Assembly (NCBI RefSeq): GCF_000336635.1
Contig: NZ_AOLY01000009.1
Location: forward strand, 208,778-241,591
DNA length: 32,814 bases
From: Haloarcula japonica DSM 6131
Lineage (GTDB): Archaea > Halobacteriota > Halobacteria > Halobacteriales > Haloarculaceae
Reading direction: 5' to 3'
Shown: positions 25,288 through 32,784 of the stretch, in pieces
Layout of the letters: each line of letters opens with the position of its first letter
How positions within the stretch are numbered: the first letter of the stretch is position 1
Notes under the pieces: generated by a model
What the model was told of the DNA's origin: nothing
Databases searched by the model: none
Seen by the model: only the letters and a program-made list of their open reading frames with translations
Translations under genes and position numbers: made by a program

Positions 25288-25862
25288 GCGACCACCTCCA
25301 CGCTGACCGTATTGTAGACGTTCTTTCCGGTGTCCGAAACCGTATAATCGGTCGCTGGGTCACCGAGCCGCGTGCTGTTGCGCGTCCCGTCTGCATCACG
25401 TAGGTGATCGTCGTCCATGAGTGTGATTGTGTGGCTTGCACGCACCGCGTTGTCGCTCGGCTCCCCGCTGTAGACGTAGCGGGTCGTGACGGTCTTTTCC
25501 TGCGTGTTCTGGAACCTGAGATAGACGTTGTACGCGATTCCCCGCTGGTCGAACGCGCGTTCTAACAACTCTCCGAACCGATTGTCCGGCGGCCCGTTCG
25601 TGTAGTACTCCCGACCACCGGCAGTGTTGTGGAACTGCGCCGTGCTGTTGTCCCAGTAGAGCACAGCCGGTTTCAGTGCGTCCTCTGCCGCCGCCGAGGT
25701 GAGGACCCCGTGACCGATTGCCTGCTGCTGGTTCTCGATGTGCTGACTCGATGTGCTCGCGGACAGCGGCGTCACCGCTGTCATCTGCAGCGCGAACACG
25801 AGGCTTGCCAGTAACAGCATTCCACTGACGATGGCTTCAAGCGTGTGTGCTTGCGCACGCAT
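25275..25862 (-). CDS. Pilin-like protein, second gene of the operon
   Basis: A 195-aa protein. MRAQAHTLEAIVSGMLLLAS has a very short leader and a helix with a glutamate at the fifth residue after the alanine (QAHTLE), matching the E5 position that type IV pilins use in assembly. The ectodomain has YWDNSTAQFHNTAGGREYYT and an Arg/Asp-rich C-terminal part (DDDHLRDADGTRNSTR). It starts 1 base after the stop of the first gene and overlaps the third by 13 bases. Likely a minor pilin; substrate and function unknown. Confidence 0.83.
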   Translation of the reverse strand: MRAQAHTLEAIVSGMLLLASLVFALQMTAVTPLSASTSSQHIENQQQAIGHGVLTSAAAEDALKPAVLYWDNSTAQFHNTAGGREYYTNGPPDNRFGELLERAFDQRGIAYNVYLRFQNTQEKTVTTRYVYSGEPSDNAVRASHTITLMDDDHLRDADGTRNSTRLGDPATDYTVSDTGKNVYNTVSVEVVAWRI

Positions 25863-25863
25863 A

Positions 25864-26409
25864 CTACCACATCACCACGCGTACTGTGACATCCTGCCCG
25901 TTCAGCGAGACCACTCGCAACGCAGTGACCGACGCGTCGTTGTTTGTCGGGGGGTTCCCGCCGGTCGTGAGTATCGTCCCACAGCCAGTTCCGGCTTCAA
26001 CGAGTTCCTCCCTTCCTCCATCCCAACAGAGCGTTTCATCTGAGGTTGCTGTTGCCGTCGCGTTCCCCCGGATTGTGACGTTCACGTTCTCCAGAGCCGG
26101 GTCGAGCCCGACCCGTTCCTCCGGACTCCCGCCGGAGTCGTAGCCACACCCTGACGGTGGTGCGTTCCCAGCGAAGAACTCCCGCGTACAGTGTTCGTCC
26201 AGGACATATGGCTGCTGTGGCGACCCAAGCATCCCCATTGTGAGTCCATCGGCGACTCTGTCGGTCGTGACTGTCTCCTCCTGAACCCCTGCAGAAAACG
26301 GCGACAACAGACCCGGAATGAACAGGAAGATGAATATCAGAACGCTCAGAAAGAGACTCATACCGATTGCGAAATCCAGCGTCGTCTGCCCACGGCGGCG
26401 CTCCTCCAT
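25864..26409 (-). CDS. Pilin-like protein, first gene of the operon
   Basis: A 181-aa protein if it starts at 26409 (MEERRRGQTT), or 201 aa from 26469 (MNRRRNEIQ). ERRRGQTTLDFAIGMSLFLS has a basic leader, a G|QTTLD junction with an acidic residue at position 5, and a hydrophobic helix, all typical of class III (prepilin peptidase) signals. The ectodomain has four cysteines (EHC, SGCGYD, TLCWDG, TGCGTI), enough for two disulfides. The TATA-like GTTATAAC at 26516-26524 would give a leader of about 25 bases for the longer form, so the start is not settled. The shorter form is given because it matches pilin leader length. Confidence 0.82.
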   Translation of the reverse strand: MEERRRGQTTLDFAIGMSLFLSVLIFIFLFIPGLLSPFSAGVQEETVTTDRVADGLTMGMLGSPQQPYVLDEHCTREFFAGNAPPSGCGYDSGGSPEERVGLDPALENVNVTIRGNATATATSDETLCWDGGREELVEAGTGCGTILTTGGNPPTNNDASVTALRVVSLNGQDVTVRVVMW

Positions 26410-26515
26410 CCGGGGTAACCGGCTGACAAACCAGCTGGTAGACTGTATCTCGTTTCTCCTACGGTTCATAAGCCTGATTCACTAAACTGAGATTACTGTA
26501 GGGATGGTATCAGGC

Positions 26516-26524
26516 GTTATAACC
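26516..26524 (-). promoter_or_regulatory. TATA box of the five-gene pilin-like operon
   Basis: On the minus strand the element reads GGTTATAAC. It is the best TATA match in the 210 bases between the operon and the tRNA gene. Transcription would start near 26494. Confidence 0.5.
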
Positions 26525-26630
26525 ATTGTGGCCGTACTGTAACTCCGATTACTAGATTTCTACGCACCCTGCAAGGTCGATACAATACTGGTCTGACCGG
26601 GACCATGGGGCCGGTTCTCTATGCCCCGGT

Positions 26631-26664
26631 GCTTCGATGGGTTTAAGCAATCCCATCGGAAAGC
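26631..26664 (+). promoter_or_regulatory. tRNA-Ala promoter inside an inverted repeat
   Basis: GGTTTAAGC (26639-26647) is a TATA box about 35 bases before the mature tRNA 5' end. It sits in the loop of an inverted repeat, CGATGGG (26635-26641) with CCCATCG (26652-26658), and the outer GCTT (26631-26634) also pairs with AAGC (26661-26664) across a two-base bulge. Confidence 0.45.
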
Positions 26665-26679
26665 AGATAACGCATACGA

Positions 26680-26751
26680 GGGCTCGTAGATCAGGGGTAG
26701 ATCACTCCCTTGGCATGGGAGAGGCCCCGGGTTCAAATCCCGGCGAGTCCA
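26680..26751 (+). tRNA. tRNA-Ala (anticodon GGC)
   Basis: The 72 bases fold as a complete cloverleaf. The acceptor stem is GGGCTCG with CGAGTCC, including the G3:U70 wobble that identifies alanine tRNAs. The D stem is GATC/GATC. The anticodon stem is CTCCC/GGGAG with loop TTGGCAT (anticodon GGC at 26712-26714). The T arm is CCGGG-TTCAAAT-CCCGG, and the discriminator is A. There is no intron and no encoded CCA. It marks the left edge of the accessory region; tRNA 3' ends are common integration sites. Confidence 0.95.
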
Positions 26752-26769
26752 TCCTAATTTTACTGTCGT

Positions 26770-26815
26770 AAACAGGGAATTTATATCACGGCGAGAGCGC
26801 CGTTTCTCCCTGTTT
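26770..26815. repeat. Nested inverted repeat upstream of the rep module
   Basis: The outer arms AAACAGGGA (26770-26778) and TCCCTGTTT (26807-26815) are perfect 9-base complements. Inside lies a perfect 6-base stem, ACGGCG (26788-26793) and CGCCGT (26798-26803), with a 4-base AGAG loop. A TATA-like TTTATATC sits at 26780-26787 between outer and inner left arms. Its place just after the tRNA and upstream of a rolling-circle Rep makes it a candidate replication origin, operator or promoter-hairpin. Confidence 0.6.
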
Positions 26816-26945
26816 TCGGCACAATCGGGGTTCGAGGACTGTCCCCACAGAAAGAGAGTTCATCGGAAATCCGGATGCACCCCTCGCAGTCACGCGATTA
26901 TTCCGAGGGAGTCTGTTTCTCTAACAGTTCCCGGAGGTGGTCGGC

Positions 26946-27089
26946 GTGTCGCCTGACCACGACCTCGCACAGCCCACCGACTGGCCGTTCGCTCGTGATG
27001 AGTTCGTCCGTGCGTCTCGCCTCCTGGAGGCGACCGACGACGATGTTCGGCGAGCTATCGAGCGCGTCGAGGACGGTGGTCGGCAATGA
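26946..27089 (+). CDS. Small 47-residue protein heading the rep module
   Basis: This short reading frame starts with GTG, 6 bases after a strong Shine-Dalgarno sequence (GGAGGTG, 26933-26939), and ends in an ATGA overlap with the next gene. The product begins MSPDHDLAQPTDWPFARDEF and ends in an acidic/basic helix (ATDDDVRRAIERVEDGG). The good ribosome site, the coupled overlap and halophilic composition argue that it is real. I do not recognise the family. It may be a small DNA-binding or copy-control protein, but that is only a guess from position. Confidence 0.6.
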   Translation: MSPDHDLAQPTDWPFARDEFVRASRLLEATDDDVRRAIERVEDGGRQ

Positions 27090-27451
27090 CGGACTGGTCG
27101 AACTACGTCCAGTACCGCTGTCCACTCTGTCAGGACAACTGCATCAACAAGGCCGACCATCCAGCGGCGGAGGCCAATCGCTGTAAGCAGTGCTACAGTG
27201 TTCCCTCGGCAGACACCACAAGCGAGGGCGCGGGAGAGCTGGCACGCCCGGAAGCGCAACGCAGTGAGCATCCCGGACCGGAGGGCGAGCGCCAATCGCA
27301 CTCCGCACCAGCTCGACCAACTGGAAGCGCCCCCACGCGGGGCGACCCGGAAGCCCGAGCGTTCCCCCCGAACCCGGAGGGTGAGGGGAATCCCAACAGC
27401 GACACACCGGGTAGCCGACGAGCGGACGCCCGTTCTGATGGTCCCAAATGA
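27086..27451 (+). CDS. Small zinc-finger protein of the rep module
   Basis: A 121-aa protein. The N-terminal 40 residues form a zinc finger: C12-x2-C15, C19, H25 and C33-x2-C36 (YRCPLCQDNC, NRCKQCYSV). The remaining 80 residues are rich in Pro, Gly, Arg, Ser and Glu, and are probably disordered. It overlaps the preceding small gene and the following rep gene, each by an ATGA, so all three are translationally coupled. Small zinc-finger proteins beside Rep genes are common in haloarchaeal plasmids and viruses. The role is probably nucleic-acid binding. Confidence 0.68.
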   Translation: MTDWSNYVQYRCPLCQDNCINKADHPAAEANRCKQCYSVPSADTTSEGAGELARPEAQRSEHPGPEGERQSHSAPARPTGSAPTRGDPEARAFPPNPEGEGNPNSDTPGSRRADARSDGPK

Positions 27452-29412
27452 GCGTTGTCGAGCCGCCGGGACACCTGGGCGGTCTCGACCTCGCCGATAG
27501 ATGTAACACTCCCGTCTTAGCAGACCTTCTCGAAGAGCGCGACCTTCTCGGTCACGGCCAATTGCTCGACGGAACTCTCACAGAACGCGACGAAGATCGC
27601 GTACGCGTAGCGAAGTTCATCGCGGCGCATCCGGAGGGTACACCGCTGTCACACGTTGTTTCGTACGCCGTCAAAGGTGTCGCGCCCGAGGCCTGCGAGC
27701 GCGTCGAAGGCTCCGACCCCGACTACCAGTTTGCATACCGCTTTGTCGACGATCTTGTAGCCCCTGAAAACCCCTACGTGCGGAAATCCGAGTCTGCAGG
27801 GGTTCTGATGGTGACCCCGACCCTCCGCCTTCTTGACTTGATTACAGAATGCATTACTCAAACAGCCAATGAAGAGGGCATCAAGTACGACAGAGAGTTT
27901 CTGCGGAACTACCTCGCTAAGGTCGATTCTGTAGATGATGACCTCCGGGCGCTGCTGAAGGACGGTTTTACATCCTACCTCAATCGCATCAAAGACTACA
28001 AGCTCCTGTTCGATGTCCACTTCGTCGACCGTCGTGGTGGTGAGTCCACCAAGCGGATGACAAAGGACTACAAGACTCGTTTCAACGACCAGGGCCGTGT
28101 TTCCAAACAGTTCGCCCGATTCAACGATGCGCTCGAATACGGCTATGAGAATGCTGACAACGCCGTGCTTGTGACGTTGACGACCGACCCGAAGCGCCAA
28201 GACTCGCTGCTCGACGGAATCGACTCTATCAACGAGAACTTCAATCGGCTCCTGTCGTACTTCGATTCTGACCCCTCGATGAAAGACAATACCCGACGTT
28301 CTGCCGTTCCCGGCTGGCGGCACGATCTCGACAGTAAGGTTACCGGGCGACCGCGTGATCGACCGGACTACATCAAGGCTCTAGAGTTCACGGAGAAAGG
28401 CTATCCGCACCTGCATGTCCTGTTCTTCGACGTTCCGACACGCGATAAGGACGGCCTTCCGTGGCTCTGTGATAAACCGGAGGTAGCTGCGAAGTGGGCC
28501 GACTACGGCCAAGGTGAGATCGTCGACGTGTACCCGTTGACCTACCGGGACAACCTCGACGACTTGGAACCAGAGTTCCAGAGTAACGAGGGATTCGTCG
28601 ACTGGTATAGATTTGGCGACCACGATCACGGCGAGCAGTGGGTTCGAGAACGAACACGGTCGCATGAGCTGATTGAGTTCGGTGACGACGGCCACGAGAA
28701 GGAATCAACAGCCGGCGCGTATCTTGGGAAGTACCTGAGTTCAACGTTCGGCTCGCTGCTCGACGCCACGGAATCTTTCGATCAAGACGATGATGAGAGG
28801 GAGGCCTATGCGGACAAAACAGCTACTTGGAAGCTCGCGCTGTATTGGGCGACGAACCGACGGTTCTGGTCTTGCTCGGAATAGATTACGAAGGGAATCA
28901 ACCCGAGCGACCACCTGCAAGACCCGGATGTCCGTGAAGCCGTCCGCTGGTGCTCGCTTGACTCAGTACAAGCCGTGAGCGAGAGCGAGATACGCGACGA
29001 CCTTGCGCGTCGGCAGTGAGACGACCGCGACGATCTCGACGCTGCCGTAGAGCGAGCGATTTCCGATGTTGAACAGCCGCAGGTACGCTCAACGCTGCCG
29101 GAAGAGGCCTCATTCAGGTGTATTGTGGATTATATTGGTGCGTCTGCGTACTGGGACCTCCCCAGTAGCGAAGTATCTGGCAGTTCGTGTAATCTCGAAA
29201 CCACTGAAGGCTGTGTTACTGATGCCGATGGTTTGACCCCGATTGACCGTGAGAACGATCCACCGATAGCTGATGTGTGGTCGTAGCGACGGCCAGTACA
29301 GGATAGGTTTGTTAAAGAAGGTACTATCTCATACGAAGAAATCAACCAAATCTTGAAGGCTCGAATAAACGAAGTTCATCCCGAAGCATCACCGGTGGTG
29401 ATCGCCTCGTAA
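27448..29412 (+). pseudogene. HUH-type rolling-circle replication initiator (Rep), interrupted by three in-frame stops
   Basis: The intact part is 478 aa (27448-28884). HUH motifs are visible: motif 1 VLVTLTTDP (about residues 239-247), motif 2 YPHLHVLFFD (His321, His323) and motif 3 AGAYLGKYL (nicking Tyr425). This is the Rep type of haloarchaeal plasmids and pleomorphic viruses, which nicks an origin to start rolling-circle replication. After TAG at 28882 the same frame continues with protein-like sequence (INPSDHLQDPDVREAVRWCS, SEIRDDLARR) through TGA 29017 and TAG 29284 to TAA at 29410-29412, giving about 654 codons without a frameshift. The catalytic domain itself is complete, so a truncated protein could still be made. 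I call it a decaying Rep of an integrated element. Confidence 0.78.
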
Positions 29413-29526
29413 ATATCTATATATCGACATTCGGTCTGCTGCTAAAATCATGCACTGGAAACAGGTGGGAGTCTATCGAAAAGGGCTAAGAAAGGGTCAA
29501 ACATCAAAAACTGACTTGATGATTAA

Positions 29527-29535
29527 TACTATATA
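29527..29535 (+). promoter_or_regulatory. TATA box of the PHD-like zinc-finger gene
   Basis: TACTATATA lies 24-32 bases before the ATG at 29559, a leaderless arrangement. The rest of 29413-29526, after the Rep frame ends, is AT-rich with no convincing gene. Confidence 0.55.
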
Positions 29536-29558
29536 CTACTGTCATTATTGAATATTCC

Positions 29559-29789
29559 ATGGGACTCTTTGGTTCCTCTGAGTGCATGTACTGTGAAAAG
29601 AGTGTAGAGAATACGAAATATGGCACCTGTGAGAACTGTGAGGAACATTGGCACCTGCCCTGTGCTAAGCAAAATGCGGATTTCCGCCAGGCCCACGATG
29701 ATGGTATAATCAAAGACGAGCATCATATTCAGTTTAACTGTCCAAATTGTGGCCACATAATGAGAAAAACAGAGAGTTCATACTTTTAG
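29559..29789 (+). CDS. PHD/RING-like C4HC3 zinc-finger protein
   Basis: A 76-aa protein that is almost entirely one zinc-binding domain. The ligands are C9-x2-C12-x11-C24-x2-C27-x4-H32-x2-C35-x25-C61-x2-C64, the exact C4HC3 order and spacing range of PHD fingers. CENCEEHWHLPC recalls the PHD core where an aromatic residue precedes the His. A cross-brace with two zincs is expected. PHD and RING folds bind histone tails or ubiquitin machinery in eukaryotes; nothing here shows such a partner. The coding sequence is AT-rich compared with the chromosome. It stands 79 bases before the reductase gene, on the same strand. Confidence 0.8.
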   Translation: MGLFGSSECMYCEKSVENTKYGTCENCEEHWHLPCAKQNADFRQAHDDGIIKDEHHIQFNCPNCGHIMRKTESSYF

Positions 29790-29868
29790 ATATGGAACTT
29801 ATAGTCACTGTGAAATTATTACGATCAAAGATTCAAAGTGAGAATTAATAAATTGGAAATTACAATCT

Positions 29869-31074
29869 ATGACAAAGATGGATTCAGAAAAACAGGATGT
29901 GGCCATCATCGGTGGTTCAGTGTCGGGGTTGGGTGCCGCAGAAAAGTTAGTTGACTTAGAGAAAACAAACGAGGTACGTGTCTTTGAACGCCAGGAGTAC
30001 GATGAGAAACGAGTTGATTGTGGTGAGGCCATCAATGACGCGACACTCGTGCCATTGAAGAAAAATCCCTCAAATGGATTCCTAAATAATGTTACTGGAT
30101 TCCAACTACGTGTATACACCGGAACTGACCGGAGTCACGATGAGGAACCACTAGGAGTCTCGAACCTCAGGTGTGAAGCAGGTTATATTTGCGACCGTGA
30201 TACAGTAGAGCAACAGTGGGCACGGCGACTCTCCGATAGAGGAGTCCTTTTCGAGACTGGTAAATCAGTCACGGCAGAGGAATACCATGATATAATTGAA
30301 AAATACGATTACGTAGTGGATGCGACAGGTCAACCTTCCCTCACACATAAGGTCAAAGATGAAGTCCCGAACTATACAGGGGACATGGTAGCCCTGAACG
30401 CCACAGTGGAAGGGGACTTCTCTGACTATACAAACTATCCACGAATCTTCTTCGAGGGGTATGTCGGGTACTCCTGGTCGTTCCCAAAATCGGAGACACA
30501 TGCGAACGTTGGAATTGGCTGGGCGGGTGACAAACGCCCAAACGATTACATGAGTGCGTTGGAGGGAGCAGCAGAGCGCAATGGCTTCCCGGTGCCGGAT
30601 CAGGAGGATGTGAATATTTATACAATCCCACGCGGCCCCAGTCTTGAACCTCATTCTGTTCATATTCCCGAGGACAACATCTTCTTGGTGGGCGATGCGG
30701 CTGGGATAGCAAATCGATACCAGGGCGAAGGCATTTGCCAGGGAATAAGGTCAGCCAATCTCCTCGCTGAGTTGATTGCGGAGGGTAGGGAATCGGATTA
30801 TCCTGAGGAGTTATTTGATAATATGAAATCAGAATATCGCCTCGCTCGGTTGATGCGAGGTGCTTGGGTTGAACATGAAGACCCTCAACTACTCGCCAGT
30901 GTTGCTGAAGCTTTGGAAGGGTTGACTATTGATGATATCACCCGTCAACCACAGCGTGTTATTGGACGGGTTATTCAGCATCCAGTTGTTGCTACACAAC
31001 TCGTTGCAGATCGGCAGATGATCAAACGACTATTTAAAGCCTATACAAATAACTGGGAATATAATTCTGCATAA
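29869..31074 (+). CDS. Geranylgeranyl-reductase-family FAD oxidoreductase
   Basis: A 401-aa flavoprotein. The N-terminal dinucleotide-binding motif is IIGGSVSGLGAAEKL (about 14-28). FERQEYDEKRVDCGEAI follows, like the Cys/Gly region of this family. The family signature YSWSFPKSETHANVGIGW begins near residue 201. The FAD-ribityl motif NIFLVGDAAGIANRYQGEGI is at about 269-288. Relatives reduce double bonds of geranylgeranyl chains in archaeal lipids or quinones. Codon use and base composition are AT-rich, unlike the core genome, so this is a transferred copy rather than the housekeeping enzyme. Downstream, a membrane protein starts 5-17 bases after the stop, so the two are probably co-transcribed. 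Confidence 0.87.
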   Translation: MTKMDSEKQDVAIIGGSVSGLGAAEKLVDLEKTNEVRVFERQEYDEKRVDCGEAINDATLVPLKKNPSNGFLNNVTGFQLRVYTGTDRSHDEEPLGVSNLRCEAGYICDRDTVEQQWARRLSDRGVLFETGKSVTAEEYHDIIEKYDYVVDATGQPSLTHKVKDEVPNYTGDMVALNATVEGDFSDYTNYPRIFFEGYVGYSWSFPKSETHANVGIGWAGDKRPNDYMSALEGAAERNGFPVPDQEDVNIYTIPRGPSLEPHSVHIPEDNIFLVGDAAGIANRYQGEGICQGIRSANLLAELIAEGRESDYPEELFDNMKSEYRLARLMRGAWVEHEDPQLLASVAEALEGLTIDDITRQPQRVIGRVIQHPVVATQLVADRQMIKRLFKAYTNNWEYNSA

Positions 31075-31091
31075 TTAGGGTGATTGGTCAC

Positions 31092-32138
31092 ATGCACGAA
31101 AAATTTGATTATAACTCTCATTGGGTGAGTGAACAGATTGAGAACGGATTGTTTGGAATTTCTAACCCCGTTGTGGTTAGTATATTGAAGTTCTCTATGC
31201 CATGGAATATATTATCGATATGTTACACGGTTCTGTTTTGGAACTCAATTACACTCTCTTTCCTCTATGCTTCTGTATTAGGGTTAATCTGGGTTAATAT
31301 TGCACCATTCCTAATTTGGTATTACGATGAGCGAGTGCTACCTGCGTTTTTTAACCATCTTTCTGAACTCATTCCTGAAGAACAGGAACGCAATCGATTA
31401 TCAAAAAAATTTAATAACTTTTTTTCCAAGCATCGGTTGTCAGTTTCGCTATTCTTTACGGTTTTACTCACGAGTATCGTATATGTGAGTGAACCAGCTC
31501 TCAGAGCGCAGGGTATGACAGGAACTGGTTCAATATTTATCTGGACCACATATGCATACGCTACCTACATTGGGGCGGTTTTGAGCCATGGTTATGTCGG
31601 CCCAGTAACAACTATTCTACTCATTAGGGAAATTACGGAGTACGAATTAGAGATAGATCCCCTGCATCCTGATAATTTAGGTGGACTTAGTACGGTAGGA
31701 TACGTTTCGATTCGTACTACGCTTCTATTCTCAACTGCCTCATTGTTTTTACCCCTTCTGTTTTATTTTTCATCAGCAGGTGGTGTCTCGGAAGTCATAT
31801 TTGCTGGTGCAGGAATATTGGTTCTAACCATATTTATCTCATTTATTTATCCGACCGCCATCGTCAATCGGAGAGCACAAGAATATCGTGATGCTGTACT
31901 TGAGGAACTTCGTGAAGAATACCATCAAATAGAACAAGATACAAATGATCCAGATCAAAATGAACTGTCTGAACTAAATAAGCGCCTAGAACTTGAAAGA
32001 GTTCAACGAAATTATGACAATTACAATTCTGTGAGCCTATATCCACTCCAAGTGAATATATTGTTTCAACTAATTGGTTCTGTGATACTCCCACTTTTAT
32101 TTATGTTTATAGAATTTTATTTGCCAAATCTAATCTGA
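31092..32138 (+). CDS. Multi-pass membrane protein, function unknown
   Basis: A 348-aa protein with six or seven membrane helices, at about residues 28-50, 53-77, 117-135, 151-180, 208-226, 232-258 and 320-345. Between helices 4 and 5 is EIDPLHPDNLGGLSTVGY, whose HPDxxGGL looks like a conserved functional motif. A charged, probably coiled-coil segment (RDAVLEELREEYHQIEQD onward) lies before the last helix. I do not recognise a named family. It follows the reductase by 17 bases (5 if the in-frame GTG at 31080 is used), so the pair may act together at the membrane. The sequence is strongly AT-rich. Confidence 0.82.
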   Translation: MHEKFDYNSHWVSEQIENGLFGISNPVVVSILKFSMPWNILSICYTVLFWNSITLSFLYASVLGLIWVNIAPFLIWYYDERVLPAFFNHLSELIPEEQERNRLSKKFNNFFSKHRLSVSLFFTVLLTSIVYVSEPALRAQGMTGTGSIFIWTTYAYATYIGAVLSHGYVGPVTTILLIREITEYELEIDPLHPDNLGGLSTVGYVSIRTTLLFSTASLFLPLLFYFSSAGGVSEVIFAGAGILVLTIFISFIYPTAIVNRRAQEYRDAVLEELREEYHQIEQDTNDPDQNELSELNKRLELERVQRNYDNYNSVSLYPLQVNILFQLIGSVILPLLFMFIEFYLPNLI

Positions 32139-32577
32139 GCTCCCATTATTAAATTTAAAATCAATACGCATATCACTCAATTCGCTGCCGACAGCGTAGC
32201 GGGGACCGGACCCAATCCATTCCGCTCCACAATTGGCAAGACGGTCCCTCTGGATTAGAACTATCTTCATTCATAATGTATTCTATTGGATCTCTTGGAA
32301 TCAGTCTCCCAGATATAGCCTCTTATTTTCCCAACTGGAGCGGAAACTCCGTGCTGTGTCGGTTCTGTCTTGTCATCTAATTCGGGATTCCAATCTTACC
32401 ATGGGGTCGCCAGCGTCTCACATACAAAACATAGTCCGAAATGTCAGACATTGTCACTGAGTGAATGGTGTTTAGTAGTTGACCACCTATAATCCAAGTT
32501 CACCAACCTATGTCTCTGTTTTGTCGAAATAGTGCGAAACAGTACACTTATGTGTAATAGTTGGTATGTAATTGGAT
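32139..32577. other. Gene-poor AT-rich spacer at right end of the cassette
   Basis: This 439-base stretch has no convincing gene. On the minus strand short protein-like segments appear in different frames (SDISDYVLYVRRWRPHGK at about 32451-32395, then HGVSAPVGKIRGYIWETDS around 32350-32290), which may be remnants of a degraded gene. Apart from the TATA box of the following pilin-like gene near 32550, I see no RNA gene, array or insertion sequence. Confidence 0.4.
32547..32554 (+). promoter_or_regulatory. TATA box of the terminal pilin-like gene
   Basis: CTTATGTG lies 24-31 bases before the ATG at 32578, consistent with a leaderless transcript. Confidence 0.5.
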
Positions 32578-32784
32578 ATGTTCGAGTGGGGCAGCCGGGG
32601 GGCTGGAGACCGGGGTGTATCGCACGTTCTGGGTGTGGTGTTGTTGGCGAGTACAGTCATTATTGGTGCTGTACTGATTGTTCAGGTGGGGCAGCAGACG
32701 ATCGGAGATGTCAACGACGACGCGAACGTCGAACTCGCTGAGGAGGTTCTGCTGTCGGTTGACCAGAGCTTCCAGCGGTCAGAC
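32578..32784 (+). CDS. Pilin-like protein, 5' part only
   Basis: Sixty-nine codons are visible before the sequence runs into adapter. The product starts MFEWGSRGAGDRGVSHVLGV, a basic leader ending at R-G followed by VSHVLGVVLLAST and a long hydrophobic helix, the same layout as the pilin-like proteins at 19500 and 21414. QQTIGDVNDDANVELAEEVL then matches their conserved segment after the helix. It is GC-rich again, so the AT-rich cassette ends before it. Full length and passenger are unknown. Confidence 0.75.

Noticed and set aside
28882-28884. Recoding of the Rep TAG as pyrrolysine or programmed readthrough
   Set aside because: Three different stops of two kinds (TAG, TGA, TAG) occur in the same frame, which fits decay by point mutation better than any single recoding scheme.
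29450-29551. Small plus-strand frame starting MHWKQVGVYRKG
   Set aside because: It has no ribosome site and overlaps the promoter of the zinc-finger gene; it is likely chance in AT-rich DNA.
32267-32451. Minus-strand gene in the 32139-32577 spacer
   Set aside because: Protein-like pieces occur in two frames with stops between them and no start for the longer piece, so at most it is a remnant; it is mentioned only within the spacer entry.
26752-32784. Second copy of the tRNA-Ala 3' end as an attachment site
   Set aside because: Reading the region by eye I found no repeat of the T-arm/acceptor sequence, so no att site is annotated.
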